The notes under the pieces were generated by a model. It had not been told where the DNA came from. It saw only the letters and a list, made by a program, of their open reading frames with translations, and made no database searches. Of a stretch of 64,000 bases of DNA, positions 44,038 through 53,341 are shown piece by piece (the first letter of the stretch is position 1; each line of letters opens with the position of its first letter). The position numbers and the translations under genes are program-made. The stretch is from Bacteroides salyersiae WAL 10018 = DSM 18765 = JCM 12988 (GTDB lineage Bacteria; Bacteroidota; Bacteroidia; Bacteroidales; Bacteroidaceae): NCBI RefSeq assembly GCF_000381365.1, contig NZ_KB905466.1, positions 432,744 through 496,743 on the forward strand. The letters are read 5' to 3'.

Positions 44038-45303
44038 TCAATAAGTAAAGCGAATCCCCGCCTGAAGATTGAAATTGAAAGGAGTATCTTTACGAATCGT
44101 CTGCACATCGGAACCATCGTCAAAGAAATAAGCAACTCCGGGCTCTACATAGACACCGATATGCTTCGTTGCATTAAACTGCGCACCCACCGCACCGGAA
44201 ACCGAGAATTGCAACGGATTTACCGTCAACTTGTCATTTCCTAACTTGCCATATACGCACTTTTCTACCATTCCGCCGGCAGCTACGTACAATGTGAAAC
44301 GATCTTTATCAAAGAAATTCCAGTTGGCACGAACAGGAATACCGATATAATGCAGCTTCTGATCAATCCGGGCATCGCTAACCACCGTCTGTACATCGGA
44401 AGAAAGCAAAGTATATGTCACACCTGTTTCCACGGAGAAACCTTTCGCAAGTCCTTTACGCACCGACAGCCCGAAAGAAACCGGCTGATGATGTTTGATA
44501 TCTACTATTTCATCCGTCCGTTTTAAGTAAGGCACCCCTTCTTTAAATACCACCACCTGATTATTGGGAATCTGAATAATCTCATTCCCGGCAGTAGGTG
44601 CCAAGTTCAACCGTTGGTCGGAAAACGAACTGTGCAGAGGTTCTACTGTCCCGTTACCGGAGAAAGAGGTACCGCCACCATTCCCGACAGCCGCTCCCAC
44701 AGACCAACGCCCTTTCTTTGCTTTGGGTTTCTCTGCCGGAATATGCAATTTATCTTGCCCCGAACGTTGATGAGGACGCACGACTGTACCTGATTCTTCT
44801 TTCGTCTCTTTCGTTTCATCCGGAAGAGTCTCTTTCGCTTCTGCTTCCGGTATCGGGTTTACCTCTTCTTCCACCGGACAGGTAACAGTTTCGGCAGGTA
44901 CCGAGGGTTCGATTCCCTGTCTCTCCGTCACTTTCCCCGCTTGGGCAATTACCGGACGTGGCTGCACAGGTTCCACCTTTGCCACTTGCATGTCGGGATC
45001 GTGTGCCGGTGGCAACAGATCGGGATCGGAGGCCAATACCGGAGCAACCGTATGACGTATTTCATCGGCCGTAGGAGTATTCAGAAAATAAATACTCAAA
45101 GAAGAAGCCACCACCAGTAACACTGCGGCCGCTGCTGCTCCCCATCTGCGATAAGGATACAGTATTCTTTTTTTGACAGGCGGCACCAGCTCCTTCTCCA
45201 GTTGTTCCCAACCGAAAGGAGGTATCGGCTCAGAGTAGTTTTCCAACTTCTCTTTCAGCTTGTCCATCCACATCTCTCTATCTTTCATCTTCTCATCCTT
45301 CAT
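44038..45303 (-). CDS. Inner-membrane anchored protein with C-terminal outer-membrane beta-barrel
   Basis: 421 residues. A short cytoplasmic part (about 1-52; LKEKLENYSEPIPPFGWEQL) is followed by one membrane helix (about 54-75; WGAAAAAVLLVVASSLSIYF). A long Pro/Glu/Lys-rich linker (about 76-210) leads to a C-terminal barrel of the PorT/Opa-type (about 215-421; FGLSVRKGLAKGFSVETGVT, IGIPVRANWNFFDKDRF, VEPGVAYFFDDGS, ending GIRFTY). It overlaps the sigma gene by 4 nt (ATGA). The N-terminal region likely acts as an anti-sigma for that factor, linking cytoplasm and outer membrane in one chain. A start 15 nt downstream (MKDREMW) is possible. Confidence 0.78.
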   Translation of the reverse strand: MKDEKMKDREMWMDKLKEKLENYSEPIPPFGWEQLEKELVPPVKKRILYPYRRWGAAAAAVLLVVASSLSIYFLNTPTADEIRHTVAPVLASDPDLLPPAHDPDMQVAKVEPVQPRPVIAQAGKVTERQGIEPSVPAETVTCPVEEEVNPIPEAEAKETLPDETKETKEESGTVVRPHQRSGQDKLHIPAEKPKAKKGRWSVGAAVGNGGGTSFSGNGTVEPLHSSFSDQRLNLAPTAGNEIIQIPNNQVVVFKEGVPYLKRTDEIVDIKHHQPVSFGLSVRKGLAKGFSVETGVTYTLLSSDVQTVVSDARIDQKLHYIGIPVRANWNFFDKDRFTLYVAAGGMVEKCVYGKLGNDKLTVNPLQFSVSGAVGAQFNATKHIGVYVEPGVAYFFDDGSDVQTIRKDTPFNFNLQAGIRFTY

Positions 45304-45851
45304 CTGTCATTCATCATTAACCATTCTTTCACTTTCCTGGCCAGCACGGTTTTGGCACGAAACAATTGCGAAGCCGAGGACTTTTCGTTGATACCCAGCA
45401 ATTGGGCAATCTCTTTATGCGACTTATCTTCAAACGTGTATAAGTTGAATACGGTACGATAACCGGCAGGCAACTCTTCTACAAAATGCATCAAGACCTG
45501 CTGTGGAATGGCCTCCACCTCCGAAGCATCCGGTTCTTCGTATGTTTCAGGAGCATCTTCCAGTGCCATCGACTGGCTCATCACATCATTTTTGCGCAGA
45601 TATTGCAGTGCCACATTCACCATCACACGTTCCATCCATGCCCTAAGAGAACCTTCACCACGCCAGGTGAATTTATCGAACGAACCGAAAATCTTCAGGA
45701 AGCCGTCGTGTAGCAGATCCTGGGCGGTCTCTCTGTCTCCGGCATATCGGAGACAGATACCGAGCATCCGTCCGGCATACTGCTCATAAAGTTCCTTGCG
45801 GGCACGGTTGTCGCCTTGCCTGCATAGCTCTGTCAGCTCTTGTTCTTCCAT
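45300..45851 (-). CDS. ECF RNA polymerase sigma factor
   Basis: 183 residues from ATG 45849-45851 (a GTG 12 nt upstream is less likely). Sigma region 2 near residues 15-80 (ARKELYEQYAGRMLGICLRY, AQDLLHDGFLKIF, GSLRAWMERVMVNVALQYL) and region 4 near 115-170 (LPAGYRTVFNLYTFEDKSH, IAQLLGINEKSSASQLFRAK) are clear. It is a different subfamily from the sigma factor at 4.3 kb, closer to the general ECF type of Bacteroides. Its stop overlaps the start of the membrane/beta-barrel protein, so the two are translationally coupled. Confidence 0.93.
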   Translation of the reverse strand: MEEQELTELCRQGDNRARKELYEQYAGRMLGICLRYAGDRETAQDLLHDGFLKIFGSFDKFTWRGEGSLRAWMERVMVNVALQYLRKNDVMSQSMALEDAPETYEEPDASEVEAIPQQVLMHFVEELPAGYRTVFNLYTFEDKSHKEIAQLLGINEKSSASQLFRAKTVLARKVKEWLMMNDR

Positions 45852-45884
45852 TCTCTTAAACACGTGTTTATCTTATAAATGCAG

Positions 45885-45892
45885 CAAAGATA
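45885..45892 (-). promoter_or_regulatory. -7 box for the sigma/barrel operon
   Basis: On the minus strand, TATCTTTG (plus-strand CAAAGATA) lies 33 nt before the sigma start. A clear -33 TTTG is not visible. Confidence 0.5.
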
Positions 45893-46069
45893 GAAATACT
45901 GCATATAGAGAACAACACTTTTCCCACTTTTGTTTCTTTAACAATATTCCGTGCAATATTCTTTTCTTTCCTGCATTTTCCATACGGATGCTTCCCACAC
46001 AGGGAGGTGCACCGGGCAAATGAAAGCCTTTACAATTTAAGTGTAATATTCCAAAACCAAAACGAACTT

Positions 46070-46828
46070 ATGAAGAAATTGAATTTATTTGCAGTAACCG
46101 TGATCTTGGCTCTCGTTCCCTTCCTCCAGTCTTGTCTGGACGACGATGATGCCGTTTATTCCGATTTCACAATTGCCACTCTCAGACAAATTGATGACAC
46201 GGATGATTATTATTTCGGTCTGGACAGTGGCAGAAAGATGTATCCGGGCGATGACTCCGCTATCCGTAATTATCCGATTGTAGACGGAAAACGGGTGTTC
46301 GTATGGTTCCATCAGTTTGAAGAACAAGTCCCCGGATATGATTATAATATTCAAGTAGTGAGAATGGATTCCATCCTGACCAAAGACATTATCCCGCTGA
46401 CAGCCGAAACAGCCGACAGCATCGGAGACAACCGTATCAATATGACTTACCATTGGATTGCACAAGGCTATCTGACAATGGAGTTCCAATATCGCGGAAC
46501 AAGCAATCCCAACAAAAAGCATATGCTGAACCTGGTATATGATACGGACAAAGATCTCATAGATGAGGAGGGGTACATCAACCTCGAATTCCGCCACAAT
46601 GCATATGACGACGACGAAGGAAGAATAGGTGACGGCATCGTATCCTTTAAACTGGATAAAATAGCGGAGGAGATGAAAACCGCCAAAGGCTTGAAGATAC
46701 GTGTAAATACGATTTATGATAATGTGATATACAAGAAAATAGACCTTGAAAAACAATCGAAAAGCAGCCAAATACCTACTGCTAATCAACTCAAACCGAT
46801 GAGTTACACGACTGGAACGAACTATTAA
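46070..46828 (+). CDS. NigD-like lipoprotein
   Basis: 252 residues from ATG 46070; the in-frame start at 46007 would place the signal peptide inside. Lipoprotein signal with lipobox LQSC (LVPFLQSCLDDDD) at residue 20. The N-terminal OB-like domain has YYFGLDSGRKMYPGDDSAI and GKRVFVWFHQFEEQ. The C-terminal beta-domain has YLTMEFQYRGTSNPNKKHM and INLEFRHNAYDDDE. NigD proteins were named from a nitrate/immunity-like locus in Bacteroides; the function is unknown. It stands alone, closed by a strong terminator. Confidence 0.87.
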   Translation: MKKLNLFAVTVILALVPFLQSCLDDDDAVYSDFTIATLRQIDDTDDYYFGLDSGRKMYPGDDSAIRNYPIVDGKRVFVWFHQFEEQVPGYDYNIQVVRMDSILTKDIIPLTAETADSIGDNRINMTYHWIAQGYLTMEFQYRGTSNPNKKHMLNLVYDTDKDLIDEEGYINLEFRHNAYDDDEGRIGDGIVSFKLDKIAEEMKTAKGLKIRVNTIYDNVIYKKIDLEKQSKSSQIPTANQLKPMSYTTGTNY

Positions 46829-46851
46829 TTCTGATATAATAAAATGATGAA

Positions 46852-46889
46852 GCGGCTGTTTCCCAAAACCGGAAACAGCCGCCTTTTTA
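46852..46889 (+). terminator. Strong rho-independent terminator
   Basis: GCGGCTGTTTCC (46852-46863) pairs perfectly with GGAAACAGCCGC (46871-46882), then CTTTTT. Confidence 0.92.
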
Positions 46890-46958
46890 TAAGCACAGGT
46901 TCGAAGTCTATGAAAAAGAACCTTTCTGCCTTCTCCTCACAAATCAAACAGGCATTTA

Positions 46959-47114
46959 TTACTTATCAGAAGAAAGTATTTTCCAGATTCCGGCACTTAA
47001 TGCAGCACCGACAAACGGAGCCACGATAAACAACCATAACTGAGACAACGCCACACCGCCCTCAAACAAAGCCGGACCAATACTACGTGCCGGATTGACA
47101 GAGGCACCCACCGA
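46959..47114 (-). pseudogene. Aquaporin (MIP family) remnant, C-terminal quarter only
   Basis: The 51 codons up to the stop at 46959 read [40 protein letters not shown], then [11 protein letters not shown]. This is the second NPA box and last membrane helices of an AqpZ-type channel. The first three quarters of the gene, including the first NPA box, are absent. The similarity ends 10 nt before the oxyR stop codon, so a deletion joined the two. The remnant cannot form a pore. Confidence 0.8.
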
Positions 47115-47124
47115 CCGGTCTTCA

Positions 47125-48051
47125 CTAAACCAAGCATTGTACAGCCTGCAAAGTAAGCATCTCCTTAGGCACAGCAGTCCGTATCTCTTCCTTAAGCACA
47201 GCAAGCAGGCTGACACGTATAAAATCCTTATTGGTTGTCAGCACAATAGGCCGGGTGGGACGAGGAATAGCAAACGGACGCACCAACTCTTTCTGCGATT
47301 CGGAAAGCTGATACACGGCCAGCTCCGGGATAAATGTAATTCCTTTCCCGCTTTCCACCATCCGCATAAATGTCTCCATACTTCCCAAACGATAAGCCAT
47401 CTGATGGAGCTTCACGGCTTCCATCTGGCAAAAACGAACCAACTGGTCGCGAAAACAATGTCCTTCATCAAGCAACCATAACCTCTCACCGGTAATGTCG
47501 GAAGTACGGACTACCTCTCGCCCGAACAAAGGTTCCTTTCGGGAAACATATCCATAAAACTGTTCATAAAAAAGGATCTCCTCGGACAAAGCCGCATCCT
47601 CTAACACACTTGCCAGAATAGCAGCATCGATATCTCCTGTATGTAAAGCCTGGCGAATATCCTGTGTCTTCATTTCTGTCACACGGATATCCAGCCCGGG
47701 ATATTTCTCCATCATCTGCGGGAAAAAACGTGGCAACAGATAAGGTGCGATGGTTGGCAACACCCCCAGATGGAAAGTGCCGGTAAGCGTCCCCTGCTCC
47801 TCATTGATAATATCCTTCACCTGCGAAGCCTGTGTCAATATGGTACGTGCCTGCGCAATCACCTTCTCTCCTATCCGTGTAGGACACACCGGTTGCATGG
47901 TACGGTCGAATAGCTTCACTCCAAGTTCTTCTTCCAGTTTCTGAATCATTGCGCTCAAAGTAGGTTGAGTTACCCGGCAATATTCCGCAGCACGGGCAAA
48001 ATGCCTGAACTGATCTACGGCAAGTATATACTCCAATTGTTGTATCGTCAT
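47125..48051 (-). CDS. oxyR: OxyR, LysR-type peroxide sensor
   Basis: 308 residues. The N-terminal winged helix ([37 protein letters not shown]) and the C-terminal LysR substrate domain are complete. The two redox cysteines are at 199 and 208 ([13 protein letters not shown]), the same numbers and spacing as in E. coli OxyR, so H2O2 disulfide sensing is expected. It is divergent from dps, a known OxyR target in Bacteroides, with 135 nt between the starts. The last residues (AVQCLV) lie next to an aquaporin remnant, but the length is normal. Confidence 0.95.
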   Translation of the reverse strand: MTIQQLEYILAVDQFRHFARAAEYCRVTQPTLSAMIQKLEEELGVKLFDRTMQPVCPTRIGEKVIAQARTILTQASQVKDIINEEQGTLTGTFHLGVLPTIAPYLLPRFFPQMMEKYPGLDIRVTEMKTQDIRQALHTGDIDAAILASVLEDAALSEEILFYEQFYGYVSRKEPLFGREVVRTSDITGERLWLLDEGHCFRDQLVRFCQMEAVKLHQMAYRLGSMETFMRMVESGKGITFIPELAVYQLSESQKELVRPFAIPRPTRPIVLTTNKDFIRVSLLAVLKEEIRTAVPKEMLTLQAVQCLV

Positions 48052-48087
48052 CTATCAAAGTTTTACGGGTTATAGATTCTGTCTATG

Positions 48088-48138
48088 CAAAGATAGAAAT
48101 TATCAGTTTGACACGCATACATTTTCCCCCTATCTTTG
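48088..48138. promoter_or_regulatory. Divergent oxyR/dps promoters
   Basis: For dps: TTTG (48107-48110), 20-nt spacer, TATCTTTG (48131-48138), a full match 49 nt before the ATG. For oxyR on the minus strand: TATCTTTG (plus 48088-48095), 37 nt before its start. The OxyR operator should lie between, but was not resolved. Confidence 0.7.
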
Positions 48139-48186
48139 CAATACGAAAAAGAAAAATAGTATAAACCAATTAAAATAAAAAAAGTT

Positions 48187-48663
48187 ATGAAAACATTAGA
48201 TTATATCAAACTGAACGAATCGGGAGTGAACAACGTAGTAGCATCTTTGCAACAATTACTGGCAGATTTCCAGATATATTACACCAACCTGCGTGGTTTC
48301 CACTGGAACATTAAGGGACATGACTTCTTCGTACTGCACAGCAAATTTGAAGATTTGTATAACGACGCAGCCGAGAAAGTAGACGAAATAGCAGAACGTA
48401 TCCTGATGCTGGGCGGCACTCCGGCCAACAAATTCAGCGATTATCTGAAAATGGCTAACATCAATGAAGTAGACCGCGTAAGTAACGGTGAGAAAGCTCT
48501 GGAAAATATCCTCGAAACATACAGCCACCTGATCGGTGAAGAGCGCAAACTTCTCTCCATTGCATCACAGGCCGGCGATGAAGTAACAGTAGCATTGATG
48601 AGCGATTATCTGAAAGAACAAGAGAAAATGGTTTGGATGCTGACAGCTTACAGCAACAAGTAA
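48187..48663 (+). CDS. dps: Dps, DNA-binding ferritin-like protein
   Basis: 158 residues. The Dps ferroxidase motif is near residues 30-65 (YYTNLRGFHWNIKGHDFFVL with His, then KFEDLYNDAAEKVDEIAERI with Asp and Glu). Dodecameric Dps oxidises and stores iron with H2O2 and protects DNA. The N-terminus is short, with few lysines, so DNA binding may be weak. It is next to oxyR under a consensus promoter and is followed by a strong terminator. Confidence 0.95.
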   Translation: MKTLDYIKLNESGVNNVVASLQQLLADFQIYYTNLRGFHWNIKGHDFFVLHSKFEDLYNDAAEKVDEIAERILMLGGTPANKFSDYLKMANINEVDRVSNGEKALENILETYSHLIGEERKLLSIASQAGDEVTVALMSDYLKEQEKMVWMLTAYSNK

Positions 48664-48684
48664 GCCCTCATGGCATATTAAATC

Positions 48685-48724
48685 AAAAGAGACACAATTT
48701 ACGGTTATTGTGTCTCTTTTCTTT
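48685..48724 (+). terminator. Rho-independent terminator after dps
   Basis: AAAAGAGACACAAT and ATTGTGTCTCTTTT are perfect arms with an 8-nt loop, followed by CTTTTTT. A and T flanks allow use in both directions, so it can also close the GH20 gene that converges on it. Confidence 0.9.
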
Positions 48725-48750
48725 TTTACAACATCAGAATGATTTCATAT

Positions 48751-50820
48751 CTATTTTATTACGATCTCATCCGTGAAAAGCCAGCCACCTTCTATTCCAT
48801 TAGATAAAGCTTGATAACGGACATAGCGGGCCGAAGCTTTACCGTCCCATTCGTAGGTCCGGAATACCAACCGGTCTTCCGTAGTCGGCACATCGGTATG
48901 AAGGCGAGCCTGTTCGGTAAATGTATTTCCGTCTTCCGAAATAGAAATAATCACTTCACGTGGAAGCCATACATAAGGACCGGACAATTGCATAAATTCG
49001 GCAGCAATGGAAGAGATTTCTTTCATCTCACCCAAATCGACCGTAATATCCATATCCGTATTGAGGAAACCCTGCCAGCGTTTATCACCGTACGTCCATC
49101 CGCCACGAAGCCCGTCAACCAAAGCAGTATCTCCTCCGGCCGTATACTGCGGCGCATAAGGGCTGGTATATTTTACCGTTTTCATTAATCCTAAATGTTC
49201 AACAGGAATAGCCGCCTCCGGACGTTCTCCCACCTCCTTACTCAAATCGAAAGGATGATAGCCGTTATCCTGCAACCATTTTACCTCTTTCAATGCGCAA
49301 CGATGGAAATGTTCCCAGTTTTTCTTATCCGGTTGTGTCCAGGCCACTTCTGCCAGAGCCAGCAGACGAGGATAAACCATATACTCCATATGCTCGGCAG
49401 TTGTTATATACTCTGCCCAAACATTTGCCTGCACACCTTGTATATAATCTGCTCCCTCTTTCGTCAAAACTTCCGGAATCGGATCATAAGAATATACTTT
49501 CTCCAAAGTCAGGTATCCGCCGATCGCTTCGGGCTGAGTCGTCGGAGCATCCTGGTAAGAATCCAGATAACAAAATCCGCCCGGTGTCATGATCACGTCA
49601 TGCCCTGCTTTGGCTGCTTTAATTCCGCCTTCTTCACCACGCCATGACATCACAGTGGCACGCGGTGCCAAGCCGCCTTCAAGTATTTCATCCCATCCCA
49701 ACAACTGCCGGCCGTGCTCATTCAAAAATTTCTCCATCCGATGAATGAGATAGCTCTGCAACTCCTTCACATCCGCCAGTCCTTCCTGCTTCATCCTCTT
49801 CTGACACAAAGGACACTTCCTCCAACTATCCATATTGGCTTCATCTCCGCCGATATGAATATATTCCGAAGGAAATATCTCCATCACTTCCAACAATACA
49901 TTCTGCAGAAAAGTAAAGGTATCTTCATTGCCGATACAAACTTCAGAATTAACATACGGTTTTCCGGAGCAAGACAAATGAGGAAACACAGCCAGCACTT
50001 CTTCCGAATGCCCCGGCATCTCTATTTCCGGAATAACCGTGATATGACGTTGCCGGGCATACTCCACAATTTCCCGTGCATCTTCCTGAGTATAATATCC
50101 ACCGTCTGCACCGGGGGCATCCTTCGTACAATACTTGCGCCCGCCTTTCCACCAGGCTTTCCAATTGGGATAAGGGCGATAGGCTGCCTGCTCCGTCAGT
50201 TCCGGATAACGTTTGATTTCCAATCGCCAACCCGCACCGTCTGTCAGATGCCAATGAAAGCGATTCAGCTTATAGCGCGCCATGGCATCGAGTTGTTTCT
50301 TGAGAAATTCTTTGGTACGGAAATGACGCGAAACATCCAGATGTAAACCTCTGTATGAAAAACGGGGGGAATCTTTTATCTCGATCAAAGGGAAAGAAAA
50401 CGTTCCGTCAGCCTCTTGTTCCGCTAACTGCAACAGGCTCTGAAAGCCATAAAATAATCCGGCAGCCGATGGAGCAACAACAGAAATTCCTTTTCCGGTG
50501 ATAGATAATTGATAGCTCTCCATCGATTCCTGATCGGAAACGGGAGCTATTATCGTAAAGCTAACCACACTCTTCTGGGTACCCTCTGCTTCCGGCTGTA
50601 ATGCAAACGGAGATGCCTGAAGATATTCGGTAAATTCTTTCTTATCTTCTTCCGGCAAATTAGTGCTAAATACAGCTTGCCGGGGCAATCCGTATGTTCC
50701 GGAAGAAAGTTCTGATGACTGGGGCTGAGGTATAATCTGCACCTCGACCTCTTTTCTCTGCTGGCATCCGGCCAACCAGAAACTAATAAACAACAAACAC
50801 GAAATAATTCCTTTTCTCAT
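48751..50820 (-). CDS. GH20 beta-N-acetylhexosaminidase, lipoprotein
   Basis: 689 residues from ATG 50818-50820; a longer frame 30 nt upstream would put the signal peptide inside. Lipoprotein signal with lipobox LAGC (SFWLAGCQQ). GH20 N-terminal domain (about 30-155), then the catalytic barrel from about 160 (FSYRGLHLDVSRHF, NRFHWHLTDGAGWRLEIKRY). The catalytic Asp-Glu pair is in HIGGDEANMDSW (near residue 330), and WDEILEG and TVMSWRGEEGG follow. The C-terminal 140 residues are a discoidin (F5/8C-like) domain (ALVDGLRGGWTYGDKRWQG). It removes terminal beta-GlcNAc or GalNAc. It is the fourth gene of the minus-strand glycan cluster, behind GH92, and separated from it by a terminator. Confidence 0.95.
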   Translation of the reverse strand: MRKGIISCLLFISFWLAGCQQRKEVEVQIIPQPQSSELSSGTYGLPRQAVFSTNLPEEDKKEFTEYLQASPFALQPEAEGTQKSVVSFTIIAPVSDQESMESYQLSITGKGISVVAPSAAGLFYGFQSLLQLAEQEADGTFSFPLIEIKDSPRFSYRGLHLDVSRHFRTKEFLKKQLDAMARYKLNRFHWHLTDGAGWRLEIKRYPELTEQAAYRPYPNWKAWWKGGRKYCTKDAPGADGGYYTQEDAREIVEYARQRHITVIPEIEMPGHSEEVLAVFPHLSCSGKPYVNSEVCIGNEDTFTFLQNVLLEVMEIFPSEYIHIGGDEANMDSWRKCPLCQKRMKQEGLADVKELQSYLIHRMEKFLNEHGRQLLGWDEILEGGLAPRATVMSWRGEEGGIKAAKAGHDVIMTPGGFCYLDSYQDAPTTQPEAIGGYLTLEKVYSYDPIPEVLTKEGADYIQGVQANVWAEYITTAEHMEYMVYPRLLALAEVAWTQPDKKNWEHFHRCALKEVKWLQDNGYHPFDLSKEVGERPEAAIPVEHLGLMKTVKYTSPYAPQYTAGGDTALVDGLRGGWTYGDKRWQGFLNTDMDITVDLGEMKEISSIAAEFMQLSGPYVWLPREVIISISEDGNTFTEQARLHTDVPTTEDRLVFRTYEWDGKASARYVRYQALSNGIEGGWLFTDEIVIK

Positions 50821-50913
50821 AATATTAAATATAAGAGATTGATTTGACAATACCGGGCGCAGTTGAAACGGGCTCCGCTTATCTATAATACAATCAAGTG
50901 AACAAAACTACTA

Positions 50914-50955
50914 AATAAAAATGAGGCTGTCCTAACAAACAATGTCCGGACAGCC
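50914..50955 (-). terminator. Rho-independent terminator after GH92
   Basis: GGCTGTCC (50925-50932) and GGACAGCC (50948-50955) form the stem; on the minus strand the T run at 50914-50922 follows. It separates the GH92 and GH20 units. Confidence 0.75.
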
Positions 50956-50995
50956 CCTCTCTTTTTACCTTCACATAGACTAATAGCGAAAACTA

Positions 50996-53245
50996 TTACC
51001 TAATAGAAAACTCCAATCGTCCTCCATGTACCAGCTCATCATGAGTGATACGGAATCGATTGAGCTTTTTGCCACCAATTTTTACATTATCAATATACAA
51101 GGCGTCAGGTTTCTGACGGGTAGACTCAATCACGAGTTCTTTTTCCTTGTACCATTTAGGATCAAGACGAATTATTACTTCATCAAAGACGGGAGTTGTC
51201 AACGTATACTCCGGCAATCCCGGACAATCCGGATAGAATCCCATCATATTAAAAATAGCCCAAGTAGACATTGTTCCTGTATCATCATTACCCGGAATAC
51301 CATCCGGCTGCGTAGTGAAATATTTAGCCAACAAACGTTGCGTTTCTTTTTGAGTACGCCATTCCTCTCCCTTAAAATAAGAAAACAGGTAAGGATAAGC
51401 GATATCGGGTTCGTTCGCCGGATCATAAAGCCCTTCGTCAAATATCATCTGTAATTTATTGACAAAAGATTTCTTGCCTCCCATTAAGCGGGCTAATCCA
51501 TATACATCATGAGGTACATAGTATGTGTAATTCCATGCGTTTCCTTCGTGGAAACCGGGACTGGGTTCGAAGTTCTCACCCTGTTTCGGGCTGAAAGGAG
51601 AATAGAAAGTACCATCGGGAAGTATCGGGCGGAATGTGCCGAACTCTTTGCTATAATAGTGTTTATATCCCAACGAGCGATTATAGAACAACTTGGCATC
51701 TTCTTTCTTCCCTAAAGCATCGGCTAAGCGGGAAAGGGCGAAATCGGCAATGTAATACTCCAACGCATGAGATACCGAGTTGTCATATTGTTCGCGTAAA
51801 GGTACATAACCTTTAGACATATAATCATCATTATCCGGACGCATTAAATTTTCCGCACCGGGAAGCGTTGCCGATTTATACATCGCTTCATAAGCAAGAT
51901 TAATATCAAAATCCCGCAATCCCTTCATCCAGGTATCCACTATAACGGGAATACTGGGATCGCCCTCCATAGTCAGCGTCTCCCGGCCATACAATTCCCA
52001 CTTGGGCAACCATCCGTGTTCACGATACATATCGAGCATCGTACGTACCATCTCTATCTGGCGCTCCGGATATACCAATGTCAGTAATTGATGTACATTA
52101 CGATAAGTATCCCACAGCGAGAAGACCGTATAACGGTTACCTTGGGTCGTCAATATCTTATCACTCTCCATTGCCGGATACTCTCCGTTTACATCCTGCA
52201 ATACATTGGGATGAATCAGCAGATGATACATGGCCGTATAGAAAACGGTCTTCTGCTCTTGCGTCCCTCCCTCAACAAGAATACGAGACAGATCATCGTT
52301 CCAACGTTCACGCGCTTCGGCATGTACCTGTTCAAAATTCTTGCCTTCCTGTTCTTTATTCAGATTGAGACGGGCATTTTCTATACTCACAAAAGAGACA
52401 CCCAATTCCACTTCGATCTGTTCGCCCTCTGCGGTATCGAATGAAAAAAACGCTCCGATATCATCTCCGGCTATTTCTTTTCCATATTTGGTATAAAGCT
52501 TATACTTACCGTTATCCGGATCCCACTCCGCCTCCACACCGGTCATAGACCGTTGCTTCTTCCAATACCCGGTTTGCTGTGGGACCTTGTTGACGCGCAT
52601 CACAAAGTAAATAGGGAATACAGCTTGCGGATTATAGCAAAAAGTACCCAATAACTTCACTCCCTCTATCTCCTGTGCATTTACCCGACGAAGCATAGCA
52701 CCGGATTCATTGGTGAGTCCTTCACCCAAATTCAACAGGATGTGGCTTTTACCCTTAGGAAATGTAAAACGAGTGACACCTGTACGGGGAGTGGCGGTCA
52801 CCTCGGTTTTCACATCATATTTAGTCAGATAGTTGGTATAATACCCCGGTGATGCCTGCTCATCTTTGTAACGGCTTCCATATTCCTTATAATCGACATT
52901 CAATTCTCCCGTAGTAGGCATCAATAAAAGAGAGCCCAATTCCGGACACCCTACCCCACTCAAATTTACATGAGAATAACCGGTAAAAAAGCAGTTATGA
53001 TACTCATAAGGAGTAGACCACCAACGGGCATCTTTATCATATCTATTATCGGCCGACCCCATCACGTTGAAAGGTACGACAGACATCATACCATTGGGAC
53101 AAACCGCTCCGGGATTTGTAGTACCAAAGTTGGTAGTACCTATAAAAGGATTGACATAATCGGCAGGAGAAAGCTTCTCTCCGCTTCCGGCTTTTACCGG
53201 AAGCAGAAAGAGAGCTAATGTGTAAGTTAATAAAAGTCGCTTCAT
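50996..53245 (-). CDS. GH92 alpha-mannosidase
   Basis: 749 residues. Signal peptide (LFLLPVKAGSG), then the N-terminal beta-sandwich (ADYVNPFIGTTNFG, GYSHVNLSGVGCPE), and the all-helical catalytic domain with FSLWDTYRNVHQLLTL, MYREHGWLPKWELYGRE and the catalytic EGNAWNYTYYVPHD (Glu acid) and GNDDTGTMSTWAIFNMMGFY (Asp pair, base). It is a calcium-dependent exo-acting alpha-mannosidase that trims mannose from N-glycans or yeast mannan; the linkage cannot be told. It is third in the order MFS, GH130, GH92, GH20, which resembles the N-glycan locus described in B. thetaiotaomicron (BT1032-BT1035). Confidence 0.95.
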   Translation of the reverse strand: MKRLLLTYTLALFLLPVKAGSGEKLSPADYVNPFIGTTNFGTTNPGAVCPNGMMSVVPFNVMGSADNRYDKDARWWSTPYEYHNCFFTGYSHVNLSGVGCPELGSLLLMPTTGELNVDYKEYGSRYKDEQASPGYYTNYLTKYDVKTEVTATPRTGVTRFTFPKGKSHILLNLGEGLTNESGAMLRRVNAQEIEGVKLLGTFCYNPQAVFPIYFVMRVNKVPQQTGYWKKQRSMTGVEAEWDPDNGKYKLYTKYGKEIAGDDIGAFFSFDTAEGEQIEVELGVSFVSIENARLNLNKEQEGKNFEQVHAEARERWNDDLSRILVEGGTQEQKTVFYTAMYHLLIHPNVLQDVNGEYPAMESDKILTTQGNRYTVFSLWDTYRNVHQLLTLVYPERQIEMVRTMLDMYREHGWLPKWELYGRETLTMEGDPSIPVIVDTWMKGLRDFDINLAYEAMYKSATLPGAENLMRPDNDDYMSKGYVPLREQYDNSVSHALEYYIADFALSRLADALGKKEDAKLFYNRSLGYKHYYSKEFGTFRPILPDGTFYSPFSPKQGENFEPSPGFHEGNAWNYTYYVPHDVYGLARLMGGKKSFVNKLQMIFDEGLYDPANEPDIAYPYLFSYFKGEEWRTQKETQRLLAKYFTTQPDGIPGNDDTGTMSTWAIFNMMGFYPDCPGLPEYTLTTPVFDEVIIRLDPKWYKEKELVIESTRQKPDALYIDNVKIGGKKLNRFRITHDELVHGGRLEFSIR

Positions 53246-53260
53246 AAATCAGAATTACGA

Positions 53261-53341
53261 TTAGACGATTTATAATTTACGGTAAAAAACTCTCTCTTTA
53301 TCTTCTCTATACCTTTCACCATAAATTATAAAATCGTCTAA
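53261..53341. repeat. Long imperfect inverted repeat between GH130 and GH92
   Basis: TTAGACGATTTATAATTTAC (arm 53261-53283) and its near-perfect complement ending ATCGTCTAA (53318-53341) differ by one base and one gap. A pyrimidine-rich CTCTCTC tract occurs inside and again just outside (53285 and 53352 regions). Confidence 0.6.

Noticed and set aside
46085..46789. 234-codon minus-strand frame inside the NigD-like gene.
   Set aside because: Antisense to a lipoprotein gene with signal peptide and terminator; the composition is that of a complementary strand.
49714..50346. 210-codon plus-strand frame inside the GH20 gene.
   Set aside because: It is the shadow of the GH20 catalytic domain (HIGGDE) on the other strand.
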